From assembly GCF_000485595.1 (NCBI RefSeq), contig NW_014578952.1:14510-49087 (forward strand): a stretch of DNA of 34,578 bases, in the 5' to 3' direction. A program made the position numbers and the translations under genes. Origin of the DNA: Priapulus caudatus (taxonomy: Eukaryota > Priapulida > Priapulimorpha > Priapulimorphida > Priapulidae). This document shows, piece by piece, positions 1 to 10,612 of the stretch; position 1 is the stretch's first letter; each line of letters starts with the position of its first letter. A model generated the notes under the pieces. That model made no database searches. It worked only from the letters and a program-made list of their open reading frames with translations, and was not told the origin of the DNA.

Positions 1-90
<90 letters not shown>
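1..90. repeat. (CT)n microsatellite
   Basis: An uninterrupted run of 45 CT dinucleotides opens the window, so its true left edge is unknown. It lies upstream of the first readable SASH1-like exon, probably in an intron of that gene. A tract of this kind is length-polymorphic and can also be an assembly edge. Confidence 0.97.
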
Positions 91-93
<3 letters not shown>

Positions 94-765
94 GTGCGCG
101 CTGCATTTCCAAGTGCGGTAACATCTAGAATGACATATCTAGAACAGACGTTATCTTTTCGCTAGCCTACTTACGGCACCTCAGCGTTATCGCTATACCG
201 TAGTAACGATAAATAAAGCAATCCCTTCTTTTATACGGTCACGTTTAAAACCGACAGCGTAGGACGTAATCAGCTTTACGATGTTTGTTTGAACTGGGCG
301 CGGGAGATTCATTTATTCATTCTTTCATTCATTCATTCGTTTATTCATTTATTCATTCGTTCGTTCGTTCATTTATTTATTTATGTATTTATTCATTCTT
401 TCATTTATTTATTCGTTCATTCATTTATTTATTCATTTATTTATTTATTCATTCTTTCTTTCTTTCTGTCAGTCATTTATTCATTCATTCGTTCATTCAT
501 TCATTTATTCATTCGTTCGTTCGTTCATTCATTTATTTATTCATTCAGTTATTTATTCATTCATCTATTCATTCTTTCTTTCTTTCTGTCAGTCATTCAT
601 TCATTCTTTCTTTCATTCATTCATTCCGGATCCGTCAAATTGTGAAATGGTTTAATATAATTAAAATAATTAAATTGTAATTAATAAAATTGTAATAATA
701 AAATGGTTAATTTTTGGTTTAAAACATTAATTAATTAATCAATGGTTCCCTCCCGCTCTCCGTAG
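91..765. repeat. Unresolved upstream stretch with a degenerate ATTC/ATTT tetranucleotide repeat
   Basis: Bases 306-627 are a degenerate tetranucleotide array (ATTC, ATTT, GTTC variants) with two copies of a longer block containing CTTTCTTTCTTTCTGTCAGT (around 453 and 573). The repeat opens all three forward frames into Ser/Phe/Ile-rich low-complexity translations that are not proteins. The rest (91-305 and 640-765) is anonymous and AT-rich toward the acceptor at 764-765. No upstream SASH1-like exon, such as an SH3 exon, was recognised here, so the missing 5' exons are probably outside the window. Confidence 0.8.
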
Positions 766-2430
766 AAGTACATCAGCGTGTTCATGTTGAACGACTATGA
801 CCTTGAACGCTTCGGAGAACTGGAAGAAGAAGATCTAGACGACCTTCAGATTGTGAGCAGCGAGGACAGAGCGAAGATTCTCACGGCAGCCGAACTTCTA
901 CACGACTACGATGGTATGTGACGTCATACTGATGAAGATGGCAATACCCGCACGCTAATATCTTATATCGAATCCGCACTTATATCCAATCCGTGCATTC
1001 ATGCGTCTTCCATCTGTGAAATATGATATACCGATCTCTTTTTGTTAGCTAACCGGATATATATCAATATATGTATATATCGGTAATGTGGCGCAATTAA
1101 GATTTTCGAATTTGTGTTTAATATGAGGTCGGACGACAAATACCACTTCTACGTAGCTTACATCTATATTTCAAAAATAGATATAGATAAAGATATAAAT
1201 GTAGATATAGACATAGATGTAAATAAAATATATAAAATTCCGAGTGTTATTCGACGTATCCGCTGTGATATAAATAATATTTACGATAACAGGTGATGCA
1301 GAACCAGCGCATGCGCAGCAGCAGCAGCAGCCGGAAGTGGCGGCGGAGGTGACGTCACGCGGTGAGATCAGAGACTCAGGTATCTATGCGAGCAGCGACT
1401 GCCTACAGATGACGAAACCAGCCGACGTCGATGTGTCGGCAACGACGACGACCACGACCGCCGCCAGCAGCAGCAGCGCTCCGGCGACGCTCAAACGACA
1501 AGACGCCGTGCGCACGAAGCAGAAACAAGAGCGCATCTCAAAGTTCTACGTCAATATTTGCCCGCCGGAAGAGGGCTCTGGTAAACGCCAAACGCCCGGA
1601 AGCGACGCCGACGTGAAATCGACAATGCCGAGTGAGACCGCGAGCGCCGCAATTAAAACAAAGGCAGAGCCGACGAAGACGCCCTCTGACGGGAAATCAT
1701 CCGCCGACTGGAAAACAGCGAGCGTGAAATCGAAAGCGAAGCCGGGGAAGGAACACACGAAGGCACTGCGCATGTCCGTCAACATCTCACCGCTAGTGGG
1801 AGTGCCGGGCATAGATGATAGCATTCACGCGACGCAGAGCTGCGAGGCCCTCGTCGAACCGAGCGCGCCGACAGCGAGAGAGAAATCGTCGCCGCCGCTA
1901 GAGGACAGTGTGTTCAGTGCGTCGCCGGCGAGCAAGCAGCGCGTCAGACTGACGGCGACGCACCACGCCGACGGCTGCAAGAAACTCTTCTCCGACTCGA
2001 ACGTCAACTACGGAGAGGTTCGCTTCAGAAGCAAGGGTGGGTTCGGGCAGCGCGCGGCGACGCTGCCGCGGCCACCTAGCGACGAACGCAAGCGCGAGTC
2101 GACGCCGTCGGCGCGTCCGTCTGCCAGAGGGCACCAGTCTCGCGTGAAGACGATCATCGAGACGTTCCAGGGACTGCGGACGTGGAGGGAGTCGTCGCTA
2201 CGCCCCATGTCGTCGGCTGTGGCTGAGAGGTCGATGACGGCAGTGCCGTCGGTCGTCGAGGCGATGTTGAGACGGAAGCTGGGAGAGGAAGGGATCGACC
2301 TCCTGAAGGAACCATACACGACGGGAAAGGCAAGCTCGAGGAAACAACGCGTTTATCCTAATAGGTTAAAGAGTTTGATGGAAGAAGTTCTAATCTCTAA
2401 GATAGTTCTAAAGAAGTTCTAATTGAGGAA

Positions 2431-2480
<50 letters not shown>

Positions 2481-4132
2481 CAAAATTCTGGATTGAATCC
2501 CTATGTCCCAGGTTGGAACACGGTCAACCCAGAAGCCACCGGCTAATGCCGTGTTCCACTTTGTAAATAATAATAATAACAGTATAGGGTGTCGCGCCAT
2601 TCCATTGTCGTTGTGAACGCGTGTGCTTCTCGCCTGCACACAGGACGGGGTCGGCGACATTCCGCCAGCTCTCATCACACGCTATGCGGCAGAGCTGTGC
2701 TACCATGCATCAGAGATCGCTAACGCCATGGAAACACTGCGCGTCACACAGCTTCACGAGAAGCAGAAACCAGCAGTAAGTGCGCATGCGCATGTCTCTG
2801 TAAATTAGGGTCTTCTGTTCTAATTTTGCACAAGGGAGAGATAGTGATCCGCTAGGGGACGGCTCTGATTGGCTAATTTTGTCTCTTATTTATTTGTATT
2901 TTTGGCTAATTTTGTTTTATTTTAGAATAAGGGTTAGGGTTAGGGTTAGGGTTAGGGTTAAGGTTAGGATTAGGGTTAGGGTTAGGGTTAACTGATTTCT
3001 ATATCCACAACACACTAATAATGCGCCATCTAGCGAATCACTATCTCTCCCCTGAGACCTACTTCTTCTGTTCAATGAAACCCGACGCACGCGAACGCAA
3101 CCAAACCGCGCACGTACACGCATGCGCAGAACACACACTAGCGTCATCGTGACGTCACTGCTTATAAGCCAAGCATTTTCAAGGGGGTGCTTTCAAATGT
3201 TTACTTTTCTGTGGTTTCCGTTTTATTAATACTGCGTAGACTTGGGTCACTCATTCCTCAAGCTACCAACTAAAATAATGTATATAAAAAATTATTTTGC
3301 AAAGTAGAACGACAATTTCCCTTTAAGCACATCTCTCTGTTAGACACGGGTCGATTGCTTACCCCCACCCCCACCCTCACCACCACCACCACCATTTTTA
3401 ATTATTTGAGTTGGAGATCGAGGAAATGCGAAATCAACAATTGCGATATGAAATGTTTAGGTGTTCAGTGAGAAGCTGAGTGAAGCCCGCTTATTGACGA
3501 GCACCCCCGTATACAACTACTCATCAGTACAGGACTGGCTCACCTCTCTCGGTCTCCCAATGTACACCGAGAATTTGGTAAGCAACTGATTAGTAGTCGT
3601 CAGTCTCAGCTAAAATAGTTCAAATAGTTTTCACAATTCTTTCGAAATTCACGGAATATCATTTTATTATGCGTGTGTGTTAGTAGTATAGTTATATGTA
3701 GGTGATGTCCAGTTTAGATTAATCTGTAAAACCACCCATCTTCGTTTTGTGTCTATATCTAAGGTTTAATCTACTTTCCCTCTCCCTTCCCCATTCTCAC
3801 TCTCTCTCTCTCCCTTCTCTTTCTCTCTACCTTCCCATTCTCTTTCTCTCTACCTTCCCATTATCTATCTCTCCCTTCGCTTTCTCTCTACCTTCCTCCT
3901 TTTCTCTCTCCCTTTGTTTCGTTGATTCGTTGTCTTTATCTATGGTTAAATCTTCTCCCTCTCTTCCTCTACATAGATGAAGCAGGGATACAGCCAAATA
4001 GAACAAGTAGCGATGCTGAGACGAACAGAACTAGAGGCGCTCGGCATATCGAAGACGTCACATCTTAGCATACTTAGTGCTGCCTGCGACCACCTACGAC
4101 AACACCTGCGCAAATACGGTATAGTTAATTAG
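766..4132 (+). CDS. SASH1: SASH1-like SAM/SH3 adaptor, 3' part of the gene (five exons)
   Basis: Partial at the 5' end. Exons: 766-913, 1293-2329, 2644-2775, 3461-3577, 3977-4132 (TAG); 529 readable residues with compatible phases. Exon 1 is the end of SAM domain 1 (…FMLNDYDLERF…EDRAKILTAAELLHDYD). Exon 2 is long, disordered, Ser/Lys/Ala-rich with a Gln run, and ends in the SASH1-type motif EEGIDLLKEPYT. Exon 3 (DIPPALITRYAAEL…) and exons 4-5 (SAM2: SSVQDWLTSLGLPMY… GISKTSHLSILSAACDHL) follow in the order of vertebrate SASH1, a scaffold acting in TLR4/NF-kB and adhesion signalling. The SLY and SH3 regions would lie upstream. The exon 2 donor is best read as GC (AAAG|GCAAGC at 2330), because no good in-frame GT donor exists. 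SASH3 and SAMSN1 are paralogues, but the two-SAM layout favours SASH1. Confidence 0.86.
2433..2478. repeat. (TAA)n microsatellite in SASH1-like intron
   Basis: About fifteen tandem TAA units lie between the proposed GC donor at 2330 and the acceptor at 2643. A shorter run of the same triplet follows at 2567-2578. Confidence 0.9.
2821..3063. mobile_element. MITE-like inverted-repeat element carrying a TTAGGG tract
   Basis: The arms at 2831-2855 and about 3030-3054 are inverted copies with about two mismatches (core GGAGAGATAGTGAT[C/T]CGCTAG). Between them, at about 2928-2990, lie roughly ten GGGTTA units, some degenerate. A perfect 10-bp direct repeat TCTTCTGTTC lies at 2811-2820 and 3064-3073, symmetrically about 7-10 bp outside each arm, and is a candidate target-site duplication. 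The element sits in the SASH1-like intron 2776-3460. No transposase coding is present, so it would be non-autonomous. Confidence 0.65.
3361..3395. repeat. C-rich (CCCCCA)/(CCA) tract
   Basis: A short low-complexity tract in the last part of the SASH1-like intron before the exon starting at 3461. Confidence 0.8.
3775..3976. repeat. Long polypyrimidine (CT-rich) tract ahead of the last SASH1-like exon
   Basis: Bases 3775-3970 are almost wholly C and T, with CTCTCT runs and a repeated CTACCTTCCCATT block. They end at the acceptor ACATAG (3971-3976) of the terminal exon, so the tract doubles as an unusually long polypyrimidine tract. Confidence 0.8.
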
Positions 4133-4324
4133 CCAGGTGATGCCAAATCAAACCTGCATGATCTCCGTATTTTTTTTATAGAGTTGATGGCGTAAACGAA
4201 TTCATGTTCGTATTTTATATTCCAAACATCAAACGTTTTGTACGTGTGCCTAAATCTGCGTTTACCCTTTCCTCTGTTTCTTTTTTCATTTGTTTTTCGA
4301 GCAAAGTATTTTAACTGTGATGAA

Positions 4325-4391
4325 ACTTGCCAACGTTTCCTTGCCAACGTTTCCTTGCCAACGTTTCCTTGCCAACGTTTCCTTGCCAATC
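4325..4391. repeat. 14-bp tandem repeat in the SASH1-like 3' UTR
   Basis: The unit CCTTGCCAACGTTT is repeated about four and a half times, starting about 190 bp after the stop codon and ahead of the candidate polyadenylation signal. The copies are nearly identical, so the expansion is recent. Confidence 0.9.
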
Positions 4392-4554
4392 GCTGTTTTG
4401 TACGTGAAAAAACTTGTGTCAGATATTTTCTGGTTATACTTGTCGTGTGTATGTGAAAACTATCCTTCACCCTCTATTCGTGTTGAACAATTAACGGTGC
4501 TCTGTGTAGGAAAACGTGTTATCTACATTACCTTAAATGTACATAGTACTACTT

Positions 4555-4560
4555 AATAAA
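4555..4560 (+). promoter_or_regulatory. Candidate polyadenylation signal, SASH1-like gene
   Basis: AATAAA lies 423 bp after the SASH1-like stop and is the first canonical hexamer seen downstream. A reverse-strand AATAAA (TTTATT at 4646-4651) lies less than 100 bp further on and could serve the converging PCNP transcript, though that would give PCNP a 3' UTR of about 1.9 kb. Confidence 0.45.
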
Positions 4561-6505
4561 TGTATACACCTGTGACCAACCGAAATGCAGCCAGGACCCA
4601 TTGGTTAAAGAGTCAAACTCTATACAGGACGAAAGGTTATTGTTATTTATTGTACAATATTGTTGTACATAGCAAATAGTATACTCATATTCTTCCAAAC
4701 TTCTTACAAATGCGTAGATGCATTTTTCTCTTTACTGGAAGTTATTTATATATTTCATTCAATATAGTTCAACATGTATAATTACACGCTGTATATCGTT
4801 GTGGGAATATACATTTGTCTCACACCCATATTAACATGAATATGTTATTGCTAAAGTCATTTCACATTGAATCAATCGTGTTACTGCTTAAAACTATTAT
4901 AGGTGCCATTCATGTTTAACTATATACACAAGTATCATCCAATATGAGATATCATATATATAATAACTACAGATATGTAGTTAGATTAAATTGATTGGAA
5001 ATAAACGATTATAATCGTAATTAATCTTTTTTTTAATAGCAATTTATATTCACATCAGAGTGAGTGCAATATTCCAGGAGCACCTACAATACATTTACCT
5101 GCGTCCTGAGATTACGACATGCCTGGTTCCACGTTGACACACTCGTACTACCGATATATAGTTTATCCTGATGTTCTATAACCTATTTATGTTTGCATTA
5201 ACCTTCCAATACCAGATTATTAACGGAATTGCTGCATCAGGAACTCTGTTACAAGTGTACACAATCATTCGTAAACGGGAGCTTAGTAGCTATCCTAATT
5301 CTATCATAAAATTATTAAAGCCTTGTGGTTTAATACTACCAGATCAAACGGCCACCTAAACGATGCAACGCCTATTGTGCCAAATCAAGTACAAAAATAT
5401 ACACCCTTCACTACAAACGTTTTTCTGATTCACTGTCTATAATTAGACATTTCAAATCTTAGTCTTATCCTCTTGGTCCCCCGATGGGACAGAGACCATT
5501 TAAATTTTAAATATTCCACTGTTATCTAGGCTGGGTAGTTCTCAAGTTGTTTGACACACTCTGAGTGTGCATACCAATCCATGATACTCCCGATAAATCA
5601 ATCGAGAGATGAAATTTGTCATCGGTGTCTGCGGGTATATGCCGCATGCTTTCTGGGCAGTTGTTCAATGTAGTGAGAGTGCAGCTTTAACATAAATAAC
5701 ATGACCTACTTGACTATATTTCATGCAGTTGAGAAACCTTCCCCAGATGCTATACTATGAGTCTAAATGTGCCATGAAGCAGTGACTAACACCAGTAACA
5801 CGGGCTGTGTCGTACGCTGTGCATCCATAAACACGTTACACCATTAGAAAATGGATGAATGACATAAATAGCACGAACGTGTGAAATGCTGGGCAATACA
5901 TAACAATGTCTTTCTACTCACAGCCACAGTAGGCACATGCAACATGTTAAATCGAAGACAATTGATTTCAAAAGGCAGTTTTACCCGAAGTGTCTGCATG
6001 AGTCATCAAAATGAAACAGATGGAGATGAAGAAGTTGGTATGAAGCATGACCAAGGTGCAGGCTGTTTCCATGGTAACAACCTGGAGCACGTGTGCATTA
6101 ACATGACACTTCGTTAACATACATTTACACTTGGAATTTACATATGTTTCAATATAGTTGTCAACAGTAAATTAAAGGGTAAAAACAGGTTGTTTGTGCA
6201 TTATCATAACGACGTTGCATCAGTTGATGCTCTTAAATGCCAAATAACAAGGAATGGAGTAATTTAGCTTTAGAAATTAACCGTAAAATAACGAACTTCG
6301 CGACCTGCACAGGCCTGAATTCGCATAAGCCGTCACAACGCCGAAATGGAATGACTCTTGCCCTTGATGTGCAACAGATGGCAATGGAAGGAATCTACAA
6401 TGCACATATCTGATAGCTAAACAAACGATAGCTAAGCATCACCTTCAGCGGCTAACCGAGTAACCGCTCATTAGCACACTGCCGTTTCCACGGCAACTAT
6501 AAACA
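4561..6505. other. Tail-to-tail spacer between SASH1-like gene and PCNP
   Basis: AT-rich sequence with no recognisable gene. Short open frames (for example 5171-5359 and 5881-6117, forward) show no known domain and no codon-use contrast with their surroundings. Much of it may be PCNP 3' UTR. Confidence 0.6.
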
Positions 6506-9500
6506 TTAGTCTCCTGCCTCTGCCTTGTCGGCAGCTTCTTTCAACTTTCTCGCGGAAAGCCTGGCGTTGTCCGAGAATCCGATGCGACCCTTATTGAAGG
6601 AGTTTGGACCGGCTGACGTTGGTGTGTTCCTGACATATCGTAATGAATCATTTACCATAGAAACCATTAAAAACGATAAGGGCTAATAGTGTGGAATACA
6701 GATACGTATATGCCAACAGCGCAACATTGGTGTTCCGTCATTATTCGTCGGAAGAGCACACTATAACACACGTTGGAATCATTAAAATTAGATTTCTAGT
6801 TACTTTTAATTGATGTCGAACAGTAAATTTAGTTACGTATCATAAATCTACAGACTAGCGTGATTCAAAACTAGTTAGGAACGTTAACAGGAGTGAATGA
6901 AAACTATTTGTGTTTATTCACTCACGACATTATGCATCTACTATATAATTTGTATTTACCTGCCAATGTTCTTCATCCGCATCCGGGCTTCGCGAGGCAT
7001 TTCCTCCTCCTCCTGAAAGTACGAACAAAATTTACATTTAGAAAAAACGAATTGTTACCATCTCATAAGTTGAATTTCAACATTGGCCAAATCACAATAC
7101 CATCATCTGCACTCAGGGGTTCAATAACTAAAGAAGAGCTTAATGGATAAATAAAAGCAGGATTGCTCAGAAATTTTATGCATAATGACACATATACAGA
7201 AATACATAATTAATTAAAGGTAATTAAAACTCACATCACTGGAGTCATCTCCTCCAAAAACACTTGCAACAGTCTGAGATTTCTTTAGTGTGGTGTCTTG
7301 CTCTTTTGGCTTCTAAAAAAGTATTGTGAATATAAAAAAGTGACTCAACAGAGAAGGGGATGTGCACACTAACATGCGTCGCACACATGCGTGCACCTAC
7401 GCATTCAACCAACTACGAATAATGTTATTATAGAAACACAGAGCTTCAAAAATACAGCATTTACACATATGCGTATTTATACTATAATTATTATAATTCT
7501 ATAAACAAACACAGTCCTTGCATCTTACTAGTCGTAAACACAATCAACCTAACATAGCTCGTAAAGTCAATAACAAACATGCCAGACATCGGGGCAACTA
7601 TACCACGAAAAACTCAATCAATAATTTAGAAATAATACCTGGCCTCCTAACTTCATGGAAATGCCGGGTAATGGCTTCTTCTGTGCAGCTGCCTTTGTCG
7701 CATGATCGGCAGCTTGAAGCTTCGACTTTTTCTCTTCCGGCACACCATCACTGCCGCCGTCGCTCTTTCTCTTCTCCCCAAGATGTGTGCTGCCTTGATT
7801 TACCTTATCTTGGCCTGGGAGAGGTGAAATACTGGCAAAATTTAAAAAGGGGGTAAAAATACAGGTAACTACTCAATCAGACACATTAATAAACGCTTTC
7901 AACTGCTGCCATGACAACCAATGCTAATATAGGTCACTACTGTCACCGTCCCGTATCACTTAAGCAAATGTTGCTTCCTCGAAAATAAATACCTAGTAAT
8001 AATAATAAGAAACATGAATGTAGGCCGTGAGTAGTTAGTGAGATATTAGTGTTAATTCTGCATCAAGCACTAACCCACGTCTACTAAAAAATTCGTACAC
8101 ATATGATTAGTGATAGAACGTAAAATTTTACCTCAGAAAATTGTTAACTAAATTAAGTGTCAAATGTGCCCATACATATCTCTTTAGCATCGTACTGAGG
8201 TAAAACAGATCAGTGTAAAAATTACAAAGCAATATTCCGAACAGCACGAGTTGAATGCTAGGATCACTATCTGCCCCAAGCTTAGTCCTTGCCGACACAT
8301 GCTACCTATAGAGTCGCTAATTCTGCCTTTATCACTGTCTCTGTCGTCGTCTCCACCATGATGTCCTCTAGATGGCAGCACATATGCGGGATGATTTTCA
8401 GATCGTGTCAGGAGTTGGGCGACTCGTTCTGTAAGAGAATAGCAGTGATTAATCGGTAACTGCACACGATGCTAACGCACAAATTAATAAAATAAAATAC
8501 ACAAATATTAATGTAACAGCAGTTGGTTGAATAACGTTTTACGTAAGGTGTTCGCCACTGTGATAATTTTGCACTGAACTATATCATGCTTGCAGCAAAT
8601 GTAGATATAGCATGTGATACTGTTACACAACAACAGATACACGACTTCTCCTAGTGAAAATTTTACTACACGTGTTCCGCTCCATCTAACATGCCCCGTC
8701 ACTGTCATACTTGAACACTTGCAATCAGTTCTGCTTAATTATATCGTGCATATTCTGGTTACTAGTGGTACAGTATTATGACAATATCAAATTATGTACT
8801 GCACAACTGGCTCCATCACAAACCGATTTTAACAATGCTATGTAATCGGGGTTCCAGGCAACCAGTGGCAGTACTGTAGTGCCAGTACAGTAGACCGAGT
8901 AGCTATGCTAGCACAGCAGAGGAATCTTGAAGAAAGGCATTACACCGTCACACAGGCACTTGGAACGTCTCAATAAACAAAAATTATGGTAAATAAACAC
9001 GAAATGTACCAAAGTCTTAATGTTTCTCTACTCTATTTCGCCTATAATCACCTGTAAATGCCAGTCAAATGCTCATCTGCAACACGCAAGTACACCGCAC
9101 GCCTGCGCTGTGCACAAACAACATGAATAAGAGAGCAGGTAGGAAAGCGTGATCGCGAAATTCGCTCGACGCTCGCTTCATTTCACACGATCACAGAACG
9201 AAAACATATCCGTTCAGCTCCCATCTTGGTATCTATGTGTACATAACTGTTCACTTGTTCGAATTATAACTCTGGCCTTTGTTCTTACCTACTCCGGACA
9301 GAGATATCTCGTGAAATCCTGCAGGAAATGTTCTCTCCGTGAAAATGTAAAGAGGACGAGATGTCTGTTTATACACGAGTAATGGGGCGCATTGCATGCT
9401 GGGATGAGCTGCTGCCGGCCTCCGAGCTCGATCCATTTCGAGGCCCGCCAAGCCAAGCACAATGCGCGCGGGCATGATGTCACGCACACACGACTACAGC

Positions 9501-10267
9501 GATCGATCGAAAGTAGCGCTGTTAGGGATTTTCGGATGATACCGTCCTCTTTACATTTTCACGGAGAGAACATTTCCTGCAAGATTTCACGAGCTATCTC
9601 TGGCGGGAGTAGGTAAGAACAAAGGCCAGAGTTATAATTCGAACAAGTGAACATTTATGTACACATAGATACCAAGATGGGAGCTGTTGGATATGTTTTC
9701 GTTCTGTGATCGTGTGAAATGAAGCGAGCGTCGAGCGAATTTCGTGATCACGCTTTCCTACCTGCTCTCTTATTCATGTTGTTTGTGCACAGCGCGGGCG
9801 TGCGGTGTACTTGCGTGTTGCAGATGAGCATTGGACTGGCATTTACAGGTGATTATAGGCGAAATAGAGTAGAGAAACATTAAGACTTTGGTACCTACAT
9901 TTCGTGTTTATTTACCATTAATTTTTTTTATTGAGACGTTCCAAGTGCACCGTCACATCAGCGGGCAGTCACGCAATATCTACAGGGCATTTACTTAAGT
10001 ATTTAATGACGATTCCATAATCATAGAGGTTTAGTCGTGCTTCACTGCTTACCATCCACTGGAATGTTTGGTTTTCTAAGGTACGGACTTCCCCCGGGTC
10101 CAGACTGGTTACTGGCGTTGCTGTGCTTCGGTGACGGCGCATCGCCGCTTTCTGAAAAAATAGACATCATGGTATAAAACATGTTACATCAGTAACATAG
10201 ATGATGACATTTATCTACAGGTTAAAATTCAAACATTACCATATTCGTCGTGTTCACTCGACATCAT
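6506..10267 (-). CDS. PCNP: PEST proteolytic signal-containing nuclear protein (complete, six exons)
   Basis: Coding exons in transcript order: 10267-10240, 10151-10053, 7814-7639, 7312-7235, 7012-6960, 6629-6506 (TAA). All boundaries are GT-AG and phases join, giving 185 residues against 178 in human. The diagnostic C-terminal block is MPREAR then [19 protein letters not shown] and NKGRIGFSD (about residues 132-165). Upstream are Lys/Arg-rich nuclear-targeting stretches (EKRKSD, EKKSKL), the [11 protein letters not shown] motif near residue 95, and an acidic run GGDDSSDEEEE at the exon 4/5 join. PCNP is a small, largely disordered nuclear protein linked to cell-cycle control and ubiquitination by UHRF2. 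Two in-frame ATGs open the frame; the first was used. Intron 2 (7815-10052) carries the foldback transposon at 8953-9947. Confidence 0.95.
8943..9957. mobile_element. Foldback (long-TIR) DNA transposon in PCNP intron 2
   Basis: The left arm (8953-about 9360) and right arm (about 9543-9947) are inverted copies of about 410 bp with only scattered differences, around a GC-richer unique loop of about 180 bp. The termini read CAGGCACTTGGAACG inward; the right end lacks the outermost few bases. A perfect direct repeat CACCGTCACA (8943-8952 and 9948-9957) is the target-site duplication, 9-10 bp depending on the boundary. Duplications of 9-10 bp with long terminal inverted repeats are typical of Mutator-like elements. 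There is no transposase frame, so it is non-autonomous. In the pre-mRNA the arms would pair into a hairpin of about 400 bp. Confidence 0.9.
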
Positions 10268-10612
10268 TCACTGCTTTCACGTCTGGCAACAAATATTATG
10301 AAAACGCGACAGTATCGATGCTATGATTGTGTGAAGCTAACTGGCTTGACGATATAGCTACCAAGTGTCGCCATCTTTGAGCATAAAATGAGAGTAGGTC
10401 TTGGAATAGGGGTGCAAAAAAGTAAATAATTGATCAGATAAATAAAAAAGCGGCAAAGAACGATGGAGGAAGGAAAGCTCAATATTAGGAATAAAAAGAA
10501 AAGAAGAGAGCGAGGATTTTGTTAATAACTCAACATTATTTTTAGTTGGCAAATGAGACATGGGGTGGCGCCGCCCATCAGCACTGGCAAAGGCGCTCTA
10601 TTGTTTGTAGAA
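10268..10612. promoter_or_regulatory. Head-to-head PCNP/DNAJC8 spacer, probable bidirectional promoter
   Basis: Only 345 bp separate the PCNP start codon (reverse) from the DNAJC8 start codon (forward). A YY1-type site AAGATGGCGAC lies on the reverse strand at 10367-10377. Such sites typically sit just downstream of start sites of TATA-less housekeeping genes, here pointing into PCNP. The same ATG would open a 17-codon upstream frame in PCNP if it is transcribed. A GC-richer patch (GGTGGCGCCGCCC, 10564-10576) lies just before the DNAJC8 start. No clear TATA box was seen. Confidence 0.7.

Noticed and set aside
285-680. Three overlapping forward open frames rich in Ser/Phe/Ile/His
   Set aside because: They are translations of the ATTC/ATTT tetranucleotide repeat; all three frames are open for the same reason.
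1546-2319. Reverse-strand open frames across the long SASH1-like exon
   Set aside because: Antisense shadows of a GC-rich disordered coding exon; no homology or splice context.
2928-2990. TTAGGG array as a chromosome end or fusion scar
   Set aside because: It lies inside an intron, is short and degenerate, and is enclosed by inverted arms with flanking direct repeats, so a mobile-element origin fits better.
8184-8465. Possible extra PCNP exon on the reverse strand in intron 2 (acceptor-like CTCTTACAG near 8432)
   Set aside because: Exons 2 and 3 already join in phase. No good donor ends this stretch, and its translation does not resemble PCNP.
9251-9616. Open frames across the foldback element
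   Set aside because: They fall within the inverted arms and loop, appear mirrored on both strands, and have no transposase motifs.
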